DNA of 36,606 nt from Spirochaetota bacterium (GTDB taxonomy: Bacteria; Spirochaetota; Spirochaetia; Treponematales; UBA12059): contig JADFDI010000010.1 in NCBI GenBank assembly GCA_018262985.1, forward strand, positions 73,274 through 109,879, read 5' to 3'. The notes below the pieces were generated by a model. It had not been told where the DNA came from and searched no databases. It worked only from the letters and a program-made list of their open reading frames with translations. Both the position numbers and the translations under genes were made by a program. Of the stretch, positions 1 through 8,271 are shown one piece after another (within the stretch, counting starts at the first letter, position 1; the number at the start of each line of letters is the position of its first letter).

Positions 1-1
1 C

Positions 2-322
2 CGCGCCGTCGCCGCGTCGAAGGCGAAGCGCCCCTTGAAGGAAGGCGTATACGCGGCCCTGAGCGGCCCCTCCTACGAGACCCCCGCGGAGATCCGCATG
101 GTCCGAGCCATGGGCGGAGACCTCGTGGGCATGTCCACCGTGCCCGAGGCGACGGCCGCCCGCTACCTCGGCATGCGCGTGCTCGGCATCAGCTGCGTCA
201 CCAACATGGCCGCCGGCATCACTTCGGCCCCCCTCGACCACGCGGAAGTGGTGGAGGTCGGGAAGCGCGTCGAATCCGAACTCAAGGCCTTGGTCCTGGA
301 CCTGCTCAGCGCCCTGGCATGA
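2..322 (+). CDS. punA: Purine nucleoside phosphorylase, C-terminal part
   Basis: The gene enters from the left edge, so only about the last 106 codons are present. The frame shows the family signatures GPSYETPAE (substrate/phosphate region), VGMSTVPE (purine-binding loop) and TNMAAG (base-recognition Asn), in the order and spacing of trimeric class I purine nucleoside phosphorylases. These enzymes cleave (deoxy)guanosine and inosine to the base and (deoxy)ribose-1-phosphate in cytosolic purine salvage. The stop codon overlaps the start of the next gene (ATGA at 319-322), so the two are probably translationally coupled. MTAP-type relatives share part of these motifs, but the GPSYETPAE form favours PNP. 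Confidence 0.93.
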   Translation, partial: RAVAASKAKRPLKEGVYAALSGPSYETPAEIRMVRAMGGDLVGMSTVPEATAARYLGMRVLGISCVTNMAAGITSAPLDHAEVVEVGKRVESELKALVLDLLSALA

Positions 323-2751
323 AAGCCTCCGAGCGCTTCACCCCCGCAGCCGCGGAGGTGCTGCGCCGCGCCATCGAGGACGCGCGCGGCAACGAGGTCT
401 TCGCCTCCGGCCGCCTCGACGACGGGGGGCTCGTGGCCGAGCTCCAGGTGGCCGCGCGCGGGCACGTCTCCGCGGTGCCGGCCATCGTCGCCGCCATGGA
501 TCGCGGCGACATCCTCGTGCACAACCACCCCTCGGGTCGCCTCGTCCCGAGCGAGGCCGACCTGGGCGTCGCCTCGCTCGCGGGCGACAAGGGCCTCGGC
601 TTCTACATCGTCGACTCGTCGGTGGCCGAGGTCTACGTGGTGGCCGAGCCGGCCCGCCGGCGCGCCCTCAGGGCGCTCGATCCGGACGAGATCGCGGCCG
701 TGCTGGAACCCGGCGGCAAGCTGGCGACCAAGCTGAGCGCCTACGAGCCCCGGGAAGCCCAGGTGGAGCTCGTGCGCCGCGTGGTGCGCGCCTTCAACTC
801 GGGCGGCGTCCTCGCGGCCGAGGCGGGCACGGGCGTCGGAAAGAGCTACGCGTACCTCCTCGCCGCCTTCGCCTGGGCCGCCCGCAACGAGGAGCGCGTG
901 GTCGTCTCCACCGCCACCATCAACCTGCAGCGGCAGCTCGCGGACAAGGACATTCCCGCCGTCGCGGGTCTCTTCAAGCGCAAGCTCAAGGCCGCGGTGG
1001 CCAAGGGTCGCGGCAACTACCTCTGCCGGACGCGGCTCGCGGAAGCCCTCGACGAGGAGGGCATCTTCCTCGAGAAGGACGGGCAGCTCGCGTCCATAGC
1101 GGCCTGGGCCAAGGAGAGTCCCACGGGGGACCGGGCCGACCTGCCCTTCCTGCCCGAGGACGCCGCCTGGAGCCGCGTGAGGAGCGAGAGCGAAACCTGC
1201 TTCGGCCTCCGCTGTCCCCTGCGCGAAACCTGCTTCTTCCTCCGCGCCCGGCGCGAGCTCGCGGACGCCGACCTCATCGTTTCCAACCACCACATCCTCT
1301 TCGCGGACCTGGCCATACGCTCCGACGGCATGGGCTACGAGGACGCGGCGATACTCCCGCCCTTCCGCGCCATCGTGTTCGACGAAGCGCACGCGGTCGA
1401 ATCGAGCGCCACGAGCTACTTCTCCGACGAGCTCGCGCGCTTCGACGTCTACCGCACGCTCGGCCGCCTGCTCCGCATCAAGCGCGACCGCAAATTCGGC
1501 TTGGTGCCCAAGTTGCAGAACCTGAAGGGCATACCCCCGAAGATACTCGCCGACTTCCCCGAGGCGGTCGGCGCCTGCCGCCGCGCCGCCGAGGGCCTCG
1601 ACGAGGCGGTGCTCGGCTTCCTCGGCAAGGAAAAGTCGCTCCGGCTCACCGAGCCGACGCGGGAGGTGGCGACCCTGCTCTTCCCGCCCCTCCAGGAGCT
1701 CGAGCGTACCTGCGCGGTGCTCGTGCAGTTCCTCTCGGACACCCTCGAGGCCATCGGCGACGAGGGCGAGGAGAGCCTCGAGGTGAAGGAGGCGCGGCTC
1801 GTTTCGCGCACGCTGGCCAAGACGGCGGCGCTCTGCGCCCGCTTCCGCCGGCTCGACGAGGAGCCGGAGACGGTGTTCTGGCTCGAGCGGGGCGGCACCT
1901 CGGGCGGCGAAGCCTTCGCGCGCCTCGTGGCGACCCCGCTCGAGATCGGCACCCTGATGGCGGAGAAGGTTTACGAACCCTTCCGCACCGTCGTGTTCAC
2001 CTCGGCCACCCTGGCGGTCGGCGGCAGCTTCGGCCACTGGGCGGCGCGGGTGGGCATCGGGCTCTCGGACGCGCGCTTCGAGACGGTGCTGCTGCCCTCG
2101 CCCTTCCCCTATCGCGAGAACGCCCTCCTCGTCCTCGCCCGCGACGCGCCTTCGCCCGATTCCGCCGAGTACCGCCCCTGGGTCGACGCGACCGTCGCCT
2201 CGATAGTGGAGGCGTCGGGCGGCCACGCGCTCGTGCTGTTCACCAGCTACGACGCCCTCCGCTCGGCGTTCGAAGCCTCGAAACCCGTGCTCGACAGGCT
2301 CGGGGTGGCGGGCTTGCGGCAGGGCGCCGACGAGCGTTCGCGCCTCCTCGACCGCTTCAAGGCCGAGGCCTCGAGCGTGCTCTTCGCCACCGACAGTTTC
2401 TGGGAAGGCGTCGACGCCCCCGGCGACGCGTGCAAGGTGGTGGTCATGGCGAAGCTGCCCTTCCGAGTCCCGACCGACCCGGTGCAGAAGGCGCGCTCCG
2501 ACGCCATCGAGAAGCGGGGCGGCAACGCCTTCATGGAGCTTTCGCTGCCGGAAGCCGTGGTGCGCTTCAAGCAGGGCTTCGGGCGCCTCATCCGCCACTC
2601 CGAAGACCGGGGCGTGGTGGTGGTGCTCGACTCGCGCGTGCTCGGCAAGCGCTACGGTTCGCTCTTCGTCGAGAGCCTGCCGCCGGTGCGCGTCGAGCCC
2701 GCGAGCGCGGCGGAAATGCCCGGCATCGTGGCGACCTTCCTCGGACGCTGA
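319..2751 (+). CDS. dinG: DinG-type DNA helicase with N-terminal RadC-like JAMM domain
   Basis: Predicted 810-aa XPD/DinG-family superfamily 2 helicase. Residues ~1-115 form a separate RadC/JAB-like domain with a complete JAMM metal motif: H68-x-H70, seven residues, S78-x-x-D81, plus Glu26 upstream. The helicase follows: Walker [11 protein letters not shown] with Lys175, a cysteine cluster (around codons 235-305) resembling the iron-sulphur site of DinG/XPD proteins, DEAH box at 355-358, and C-terminal motifs including DSFWEGVD and a QGFGRLIR motif VI. Family members unwind forked DNA, R-loops and similar structures 5'-3'. The ATG start overlaps the punA stop. The JAMM-DinG fusion is a less common architecture; what the metal site cleaves or binds, if anything, cannot be told from sequence. 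Confidence 0.9.
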   Translation: MKASERFTPAAAEVLRRAIEDARGNEVFASGRLDDGGLVAELQVAARGHVSAVPAIVAAMDRGDILVHNHPSGRLVPSEADLGVASLAGDKGLGFYIVDSSVAEVYVVAEPARRRALRALDPDEIAAVLEPGGKLATKLSAYEPREAQVELVRRVVRAFNSGGVLAAEAGTGVGKSYAYLLAAFAWAARNEERVVVSTATINLQRQLADKDIPAVAGLFKRKLKAAVAKGRGNYLCRTRLAEALDEEGIFLEKDGQLASIAAWAKESPTGDRADLPFLPEDAAWSRVRSESETCFGLRCPLRETCFFLRARRELADADLIVSNHHILFADLAIRSDGMGYEDAAILPPFRAIVFDEAHAVESSATSYFSDELARFDVYRTLGRLLRIKRDRKFGLVPKLQNLKGIPPKILADFPEAVGACRRAAEGLDEAVLGFLGKEKSLRLTEPTREVATLLFPPLQELERTCAVLVQFLSDTLEAIGDEGEESLEVKEARLVSRTLAKTAALCARFRRLDEEPETVFWLERGGTSGGEAFARLVATPLEIGTLMAEKVYEPFRTVVFTSATLAVGGSFGHWAARVGIGLSDARFETVLLPSPFPYRENALLVLARDAPSPDSAEYRPWVDATVASIVEASGGHALVLFTSYDALRSAFEASKPVLDRLGVAGLRQGADERSRLLDRFKAEASSVLFATDSFWEGVDAPGDACKVVVMAKLPFRVPTDPVQKARSDAIEKRGGNAFMELSLPEAVVRFKQGFGRLIRHSEDRGVVVVLDSRVLGKRYGSLFVESLPPVRVEPASAAEMPGIVATFLGR

Positions 2752-2762
2752 ACGCGCGCGCC

Positions 2763-2791
2763 TTCACCCGCGGGCCTTCCCGTGCTACCAT
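2763..2791 (+). promoter_or_regulatory. Candidate manA promoter, leaderless-type
   Basis: TTCACC (2763-2768), 17 nt, then TACCAT (2786-2791) preceded by TG one base upstream (extended -10). The box ends 8 nt before the manA ATG at 2800 and no Shine-Dalgarno is visible, so the transcript would start at or next to the start codon. Inferred from spacing; the -35 match is weak. Confidence 0.4.
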
Positions 2792-2799
2792 CTTCCGCC

Positions 2800-4026
2800 A
2801 TGCGAATCTATCCGCTCGAAAACACGATCCAGCACTACGCTTGGGGAACGACCGACGCCATCCCCGCCCTGCTCGGCACGCCCGATCCCGACGGGCGCCC
2901 CTGCGCCGAGCTCTGGATGGGCGCGCACCCGAGCGCACCCTCGAAGGCCCTGACGGACGCCGGAGCCCGGCCGCTCGACGCGCTGATCGCCTCCGATCCC
3001 GACGCGATGCTCGGCCCGGCACTCGCCGCCCGCTACGGCCAGCTGCCCTTCCTCTTCAAGGTGCTCTCCGCGGCCGAACCGCTCTCCATCCAGGCCCACC
3101 CCTCGAAACGCAAGGCCGAGCTCGGCTTCGCCCGCGAGAACCTCGCGGGCGTGCCACTTTCCGCGCCGGACCGGAATTACCGCGATTCCAACCACAAGCC
3201 TGAGATGGCCGTCGCGCTCGAGCCCTTCACGGCCCTCTGCGGCTTCAGACCGGCCGACGAGCTCGTCGAGAACATGAAGATCGTCGCCGGCGACCGGTGG
3301 GAGACCTTCGGGAAGCGCTTCGAGCGCAATCCGGGCAAGGTGGAGCTCTCGGTCGGCTTCTACGGGGTCGTCTCGCGGCCGCCCGAGGAACGCGACGGCT
3401 TGCTCGCGCGCGCGCGCGTCCGCCTCGAGCGCGCGCTCGAGACCGGCCTCGGACCGAGGCCGGAAGCCGCCGCGCGCGCGTCGCTCGCCCTAATGGACAA
3501 GTACCCTCGGGACATCGGGGCGCTCGCCCCGCTCATTCTCAACCTGGTAGAGCTCGCGCCGGGCGAAGGCCTGTACATCGGAGCGGGCGTCCTCCACGCC
3601 TACCTGCGCGGCACCGCGCTCGAGATCATGGCCAATTCCGACAACGTGCTCCGCGGCGGCCTGACGCCCAAGCACGTCGACATTCCCGAGCTCGTCTCGA
3701 CCCTCGATTTCGAGATGCGCGTCCCCGAGCGCCTCGCCGCGGAACGCGTCGGGCCGGGCACGCTCGCCTACCCGCGCAAGGCGGACGAGTTCGCGCTCGA
3801 CCTGCTGGAGCCGCGCCTAGGTCCCGTCTCGCGCTGCGGCGGCGGCCCGGAGATACTGCTCTGCGATGAAGGCGCGCTCTACGTCGCGGGCAACGACGGC
3901 ACCCGCCTCGCCCTGCCGAAGGGGAGCTCCGCCTTCGTGGCCGCGGGCGAGGCCTACCGCGTCGAGGGCGACGGCCGCGCCTGGCGGGCCGGGGTCGGTC
4001 TGGCCTCGAGCGAGGCCGGATCGTGA
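2800..4026 (+). CDS. manA: Mannose-6-phosphate isomerase, class I
   Basis: Type I phosphomannose isomerase (408 aa), interconverting fructose-6-phosphate and mannose-6-phosphate in the cytosol. The N-terminus (YPLENTIQHYAWG) is typical. The zinc site is visible as Q and H of SIQAHPSK, E of HKPEMAVAL and H of GAGVLHAYL, followed by the NSDNVLRGGLTPKHVD signature. An in-frame GTG at 2782 exists, but the ATG at 2800 begins the canonical N-terminus and sits directly behind a -10-like TACCAT. The TGA at 4024-4026 overlaps the next gene's GTG (4023-4025). Confidence 0.95.
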   Translation: MRIYPLENTIQHYAWGTTDAIPALLGTPDPDGRPCAELWMGAHPSAPSKALTDAGARPLDALIASDPDAMLGPALAARYGQLPFLFKVLSAAEPLSIQAHPSKRKAELGFARENLAGVPLSAPDRNYRDSNHKPEMAVALEPFTALCGFRPADELVENMKIVAGDRWETFGKRFERNPGKVELSVGFYGVVSRPPEERDGLLARARVRLERALETGLGPRPEAAARASLALMDKYPRDIGALAPLILNLVELAPGEGLYIGAGVLHAYLRGTALEIMANSDNVLRGGLTPKHVDIPELVSTLDFEMRVPERLAAERVGPGTLAYPRKADEFALDLLEPRLGPVSRCGGGPEILLCDEGALYVAGNDGTRLALPKGSSAFVAAGEAYRVEGDGRAWRAGVGLASSEAGS

Positions 4027-4502
4027 CGGTCTGGGCGGACGCCGACTCGCTGGCGCCCGCCGTGCGGGCGACCATCTCGAGGCGCGCGCGGTCGGAGGCG
4101 AAGCGTTCGCCCGAAGGGGCGAGGTTCGTCGCTTTCTTCGTCTCGAACCGCCGCCTCCCGGAGAAGCCGGGCCCGGGCTGCACGTTCGAGGTGGTGCCGA
4201 AGGGCGAAACCGCCGACGACAGTATCGCCGCGCGCGCCGTCCCCGGCGACCTGGTCGTCACGCGCGACATCCCGCTGGCCGCGAGGATCGTCGAAGCCGG
4301 CGTAGCCTGCATCAACGACCGCGGCGCCGAGTGGAGCGCCGACACCGTGCGCGAGCGACTCTCGCTCCGCGACGCCATGGCCGAGCTCCGCTCGCTCGGT
4401 CTCGCGGAAGGCCTCGAACGCTCGCGGGGCTATGGCGAGAAGGAGCTGAAGAAGTTCGCGGACGCCTTCGACAGGTCGCTCGCGCGCCTGCTCAAGCCCT
4501 AG
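4023..4502 (+). CDS. UPF0178 (YaiI/YqxD, DUF188) protein
   Basis: 159-aa protein of the UPF0178 family, recognised by WADADSLAP near the start, FVSNR, an Asp-rich DDSIAARAVPGDLVVTRDIPLAA segment, and the C-terminal INDRGAEW...RLSLRDAMAELR block. The family has a PIN/NYN-like acidic-residue arrangement and is suspected to be a nuclease, but no reaction is established. It starts with GTG inside the manA stop (4-bp GTGA overlap), so it is expressed with manA. Repeat island 1 follows directly. Confidence 0.88.
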   Translation: MTVWADADSLAPAVRATISRRARSEAKRSPEGARFVAFFVSNRRLPEKPGPGCTFEVVPKGETADDSIAARAVPGDLVVTRDIPLAARIVEAGVACINDRGAEWSADTVRERLSLRDAMAELRSLGLAEGLERSRGYGEKELKKFADAFDRSLARLLKP

Positions 4503-4577
4503 CGCTCCGGGAAAGCTCGGCGGGATCTGCGGAGGACGCGGCGGGAAGCCGGGCCAAGGACACTCCCGCGCGGGGCC

Positions 4578-4633
4578 TGACGGCGAAAGAACGAGCCTTT
4601 TCGCTGACGCTCAAGGGTTATTTTTTGCCGTCA
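4578..4633 (+). terminator. Hairpin at the head of repeat element A
   Basis: TGACGGC (4578-4584) pairs with GCCGTCA (4627-4633); a TTTTTT run lies just inside the right arm. The long loop makes it a weak terminator. It occupies the position taken by strong hairpins in the other copies of the CACCCGCCGCG repeat, and is the first possible terminator after the punA-dinG-manA run. Confidence 0.35.
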
Positions 4634-4942
4634 CCCGCCGCGCCGCGGATTCCGCGGATCGGCCTGCCGGGTTCGGCACGCCATCACGCCGCGCCTTCCT
4701 TGAGGGACAGAGCTCGGGCAGGGGCGCTCGCTCGGGCGATGGCGGCAGCCGCCGCGCCGCTGGATCCGCGGATCGGTCCGCCGGGTTCGGCACGCCATCA
4801 CGCCGCGCCTTCCCGGAGGGACAGAGCTCGGGCAGGGGCGTTCGCTTCCCCGAGACAGAGCTTGAGCCAATGCGATGTCGAAGTCGACGTCGCCGGGTTA
4901 TTGTGGCAGCTGAAGAGGCTCCACGGGTATGTAGGCAGGGGG

Positions 4943-5038
4943 TCCAGGGGGGAACCCCCTGGTCGTGCTTCGGGGAACGGGGGTCCCGCGAGGGTACTCG
5001 CGGGGGAGAACCCCTTTCGCTCGAAACGAAAGGGGTTC
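4943..5038. terminator. Three consecutive hairpins downstream of mtgA
   Basis: CCAGGGG/CCCCTGG around 4944-4962, CCCGCGAG (4985-4992) with CTCGCGGG (4997-5004), and a perfect 12-bp stem 5008-5019 / 5027-5038 (GAACCCCTTTCG with CGAAAGGGGTTC). The last lies 9 bp beyond the mtgA stop and is the likeliest terminator for it. No clear U-run follows on either strand. Confidence 0.5.
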
Positions 5039-5046
5039 TTCCCTGG

Positions 5047-6033
5047 TCAACTCCCGAAGCGGCGGAGCAGGAACTCGTAGCGGCTGGCGAGAATACGGCT
5101 CTTCGAGAGGGTGCTCGGCGAATAGAGGATGGGCGAGGAGAGCAGCGCCACCAGGCGCATGCGGCTGCCGAGCGAGACGTTCGCGATGCCGGTGCCGTAC
5201 CAGCGGTAGGAGGCGGCCTGGACGCCGAACACGCCCTTCCCCCATTCGGCCCACTGGAAGTAAAGCTCGAGGATGCGGTCCTTCGAGAGCAGCAGCTCGA
5301 GCTCGAGCGTGACGATGGCCTCGAGGTACTTCCTGAGGTAGCTCTTCTCGGGGACGAGGAAGAGGGTGCGCGCGGTCTGCATGGTCAGGGTGGAGCCGCC
5401 GTAGAGCGGGCGACCGAGGCGGTCGTTGATGGCTTTCGCGTTGAGTATGGCTGCGGGGTCGATGCCGAAGTGCTCGTAGAAACGGTAGTCCTCGACGGCG
5501 ACGACCATGCGGCGCACGTCGCGCGGCACCTCGGCGAGCGCGATGGGACGGATTTTCTGGAGCTCCCAGCCCTGAAGCCTGCGATAGGCGGCCAGCACGG
5601 TCACGGGCGGGTCGAAGAAGGCGTAGCAGGCGATGAGCAGCGAGGTCGTCAGCATGAAGAACGCGTGAGCGAGCGCCACCGAGCGCCACGCCAGGCCCCA
5701 GGCTTTCCGGACGAACGCCGCGGCCGGACGCGCTGCCTTCCCCGGGCGGAGCGGTTCGCCCGAAAGCGCGGGCAGAACCGGCAGGCCGAGCTCGCCCGAG
5801 TCGACCGCACGCGTCAAGGCCTTCCCCTGCGCGCGCAGGATGCGCCGTCCCTCGATAGCGAGGGCCGGCGCCGTGGTTTCACGGATAAGGTAACCGCAGA
5901 GGCGCAGATGAGGAAGCGCGCGAAAAGCGCGCGCTACAATCCATTCCTTGCCGAAAGCGGCGCGAAGCGACGCAGGCGCGGAGGAATCTGAAGTGGGAGT
6001 AGAGGGAGCCATACGCGAACCAATATGTACCAT
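5047..6033 (-). CDS. mtgA: Monofunctional peptidoglycan glycosyltransferase (GT51)
   Basis: GT51-family glycosyltransferase that polymerises lipid II into glycan strands at the outer face of the inner membrane. It shows a single membrane anchor (~ALAHAFFMLTTSLLIACYAFF), catalytic motif EDYRFYEHFGID, GGSTLTMQTARTL, the KSYLRKYLEAI motif and KDRILELYFQWAEWGKGVFG. There is no transpeptidase domain, so it is monofunctional. The 328-aa form carries about 100 poorly conserved residues before the anchor. That stretch contains an ACCGCAGAGGCGCAGA-type repeat (5888-5905) and a GCGCGC hairpin (5921-5938), so the true start may lie further in. ATGs at 6033 and 6012 are both possible and neither has a good Shine-Dalgarno. 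Confidence 0.88.
   Translation of the reverse strand: MVHIGSRMAPSTPTSDSSAPASLRAAFGKEWIVARAFRALPHLRLCGYLIRETTAPALAIEGRRILRAQGKALTRAVDSGELGLPVLPALSGEPLRPGKAARPAAAFVRKAWGLAWRSVALAHAFFMLTTSLLIACYAFFDPPVTVLAAYRRLQGWELQKIRPIALAEVPRDVRRMVVAVEDYRFYEHFGIDPAAILNAKAINDRLGRPLYGGSTLTMQTARTLFLVPEKSYLRKYLEAIVTLELELLLSKDRILELYFQWAEWGKGVFGVQAASYRWYGTGIANVSLGSRMRLVALLSSPILYSPSTLSKSRILASRYEFLLRRFGS
5888..5910 (+). repeat. ACCGCAGAGGCGCAGA-type short repeat
   Basis: A 9-nt-period repeat (CGCAGAGG/CGCAGATG) lying inside the 5' part of mtgA, related in style to the copies at 6085-6107, 10873-10925, 23020-23042 and 34822-34850. It supports a start for mtgA downstream of the longest ORF. Confidence 0.5.
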
Positions 6034-6129
6034 GCGCCGAGCTGTCGATACTAGGCCCGGTGGCCGGACCCTAGCCCCGCCTTGAGCTCTCGGTGGCTCC
6101 GTGTCTCCGTGTCGAATTGCCCGGGGAAG
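6034..6129. repeat. rsh-mtgA gap with a GGTGGCTCCGTGTCTCCGTGTC repeat
   Basis: The 96-bp gap between the rsh stop and the mtgA start carries the CTCCGTGTCTCCGTGTC repeat (~6088-6107; reverse complement CACGGAGACACGGAG), a 9-nt-period unit. A TAGTAT box on the minus strand (~6047-6052) could be the mtgA -10. Confidence 0.5.
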
Positions 6130-8271
6130 CTAGAGCGCCTCGACCTTGCGGATGCTGGGGATGCCGCGGATCGACTTCTCGATGGCCTTGGCGTCCTCTC
6201 CCTTCTCGAGCACGATGGTGAACCAGCCGACGACACCGTCGCCGTCGTCCTCGAGGCGGCCTTCGAGCAGCTTGGCCCGGCGCTTGCGAACGGCGGCCTC
6301 CACCTCGGAGAAGAGGTCGGCGCCCCGCTTCGCGCTCACGCGCCAGCGGCGCTCGAGGCCCTTGCGCTCGGTCTCCCACTCCACCTCGATGGAGCGCTCG
6401 GCGTAGTCCGGGATGCTCGAGAGCTGGCGGCAGCTCGCGCGGTGCACGATTATGCCGCGCCCCCGAGAGACGTAACCGACGATCTCGTCGTTGGTGGTCG
6501 GCCGGCAGCAGCCGGCGAAACGGATCATCATGTGGGCGGTCCCGCCCACGGAGAGCCCGGCGCGCGTGGAGTCGAGAGCCTCGCGGGGGATGTAGTAATG
6601 GAGCTCGGTCTGGCGGGGCGCTTCCTCGGGCGCTTCGGCAGCCTTCGCCGCTTCCTTCGCCTTCTCCGCGCGCTCCGCCTCGGCGCGGGCCTCGGCCTTC
6701 GCCTCCTCGCTCCGCTTGGCGACGACGTTCTTCTCGATGACCAGGGCCTGTCCGTTCGCCACGAGCCACTGTCGGATCTTGGCGCGGGCCTTCGAGGTGC
6801 GCACCGAGCGGAGCCAGTTTATCGAAGGGTGCGCGGTCGCCGAGGTGACGATGTCCACGACCTGCGTGTTGCGGAGCTCGCCCGAGAGCGGCACGATGGC
6901 GCCGTCGACCTTGGCGGCCACGCAGCGTAGCCCCACGTCGGAATGGATGGCGAACGCGAAGTCGAGGGGCGTCGCGCCGGCGGGCAACTGGACGACGTCG
7001 CCGCGCGGCGTGAACACGAAGATGGAATCGCCGAGGATCTCGCGCTTGATGCCCTCGAGGAAGTCCGCGCCGCCTTCGAGGAGTCCCTCGAGGTCGCGGA
7101 GCTTCGTCACGACGGGCAGGTCCTCGACGCGGGGCGACTCCGCGCCCGAGCCCTTCTTGTAGAGCCAGTGCGAGGCAACGCCGAACTCCGCCTCGCGGTC
7201 CATCTCCCGGGTGCGGATCTGGATCTCGAGCAGGCGGCCCTCGTAGCCCATGACCGTGGTGTGGAGGCTCCGGTAGCCGTTCGCCTTCGGCATGGCGACG
7301 TAGTCCTTGAAGCGCCCCTCGATGGGCTTCCACAGGCGGTGCACCACGCCCACGAGCGCGTAGCACTCGCCCTCCGAGCCGCAGAGGATGCGGATGCCGA
7401 GCAGGTCGTAGAGCTCCTCCGCGTCCTTCGCCTTCTTCCGCATCTTGCGGTAGATCGAGTAGAAGTGCTTGGCCCGGGCCTTGATCTCGACGTCCTCGTA
7501 GCCTTCCTCGCGGGCGGCCAGGCGGATGTCCGCGGCCACGCGCTCGAGGAACCGCTCGCGCTCGCCCTTGCGCTCCGCGACGATCTTCTTGATCTGCGCG
7601 TAAGCCTCCGGGTTGAGCTCCTTGAGCGAGAGGTCTTCGAGCTCGTCCTTGACGCCCGCGACGCCGAGGCGGTCCGCGAGCGGCGCGAAGATGTCGAGGC
7701 ACTCCTGCGCGATGCGGCGGCGGTCCTCGTCGGGCAGCCACTTGAGCGTCCGCATGGAGTCGAGCTTGTCCGCGAGCTTGACGAGGATGACGCGGATATC
7801 CTTCGCCATGGCGAAAAGCATCTTGCGTATGGTCTCGGCGGCCTGGATGGTCTTGTTGCGCGCCCGGAGCGCCTCGACGCGGGCCAGCTCCTCCACGAGC
7901 TGCGCGGGCACGACGCCGAAGCGCTCGGCGAGCAGGGCCTTGGGGTTCGCCTCCCTGGCGTCCGCGTCCCTGGCGCCCGCCTCCCTGGCGCCGGCTTCCT
8001 TGCGGCCGGCATCCTTGCCCTCGGCCGCGGCCGCCTTGTAGACGGGGTCGAGCGCGTGGTGGAGCGCCGCGGCGACGATGGAGTCCGCGTCGAGCCCGAG
8101 CTCGGCGACGATGACCGCCACCCGGAGGGGATGCTCGACGGCGGCCTCCCCCGAGGCGCGCACGCGGCCCTCGAGCTTCTCCGCCGCCCAGGCCGCCGCC
8201 GCCTCGATCCGCTCGCGCTCGTCGGGATTCTTCGCGGCGACGAGCCTCCGGAGCTCCTCGAGCGCGCTCAC
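6130..8271 (-). CDS. rsh: RelA/SpoT homologue, (p)ppGpp synthetase with degenerate HD domain
   Basis: 713-aa long RSH protein. The order is HD region (~45-200), synthetase (~230-350: YDLLGIRI, RFKDYVAMPKANGYRSLHTTV, EIQIRTREMDREAEFGVASHW), TGS (~400-465: FVFTPRGDVVQLPAGATPLDFAFAIH), the Cys-Cys region FAGCCRPTTNDEIVGY and a C-terminal ACT domain. The synthetase looks intact. The hydrolase does not: the HDxxED metal motif reads H71-H-A-L-D-P76, and ADRLHNMRT reads ADKLDSMRT. Residues ~80-110 are a repetitive insertion (KEAG, AREAG, ARDAD, AREAN units; 15-nt period). Predicted to make, not degrade, (p)ppGpp. The GTG start overlaps the prmC stop (GTGA, 8268-8271). Confidence 0.93.
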   Translation of the reverse strand: MSALEELRRLVAAKNPDERERIEAAAAWAAEKLEGRVRASGEAAVEHPLRVAVIVAELGLDADSIVAAALHHALDPVYKAAAAEGKDAGRKEAGAREAGARDADAREANPKALLAERFGVVPAQLVEELARVEALRARNKTIQAAETIRKMLFAMAKDIRVILVKLADKLDSMRTLKWLPDEDRRRIAQECLDIFAPLADRLGVAGVKDELEDLSLKELNPEAYAQIKKIVAERKGERERFLERVAADIRLAAREEGYEDVEIKARAKHFYSIYRKMRKKAKDAEELYDLLGIRILCGSEGECYALVGVVHRLWKPIEGRFKDYVAMPKANGYRSLHTTVMGYEGRLLEIQIRTREMDREAEFGVASHWLYKKGSGAESPRVEDLPVVTKLRDLEGLLEGGADFLEGIKREILGDSIFVFTPRGDVVQLPAGATPLDFAFAIHSDVGLRCVAAKVDGAIVPLSGELRNTQVVDIVTSATAHPSINWLRSVRTSKARAKIRQWLVANGQALVIEKNVVAKRSEEAKAEARAEAERAEKAKEAAKAAEAPEEAPRQTELHYYIPREALDSTRAGLSVGGTAHMMIRFAGCCRPTTNDEIVGYVSRGRGIIVHRASCRQLSSIPDYAERSIEVEWETERKGLERRWRVSAKRGADLFSEVEAAVRKRRAKLLEGRLEDDGDGVVGWFTIVLEKGEDAKAIEKSIRGIPSIRKVEAL

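Larger units (their letters stand above)
4503..5046. repeat. Repeat island 1 (non-coding)
   Basis: No convincing gene. It holds two tandem copies, offset 114 bp, of a unit running from the CACCCGCCGCG-type core through GGGTTCGGCACGCCATCACG (first copy ~4628-4725, second ~4748-4839). Each unit ends in GGGACAGAGCTC (4704-4715 and 4818-4829); a degenerate GAGACAGAGCTT is at 4852-4863. Three hairpins follow at 4943-5038. Confidence 0.8.

Noticed and set aside
163-2598. 811-codon open frame on the minus strand opposite the DinG gene
   Set aside because: No recognisable domain, composition dominated by Glu/Arg/Gly/Ala, and it mirrors a well-supported gene. Long antisense frames are expected at this GC content.
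3866-5080. 404-codon plus-strand frame over the UPF0178 gene and island 1
   Set aside because: Out of frame with two recognised genes and otherwise composed of repeats.
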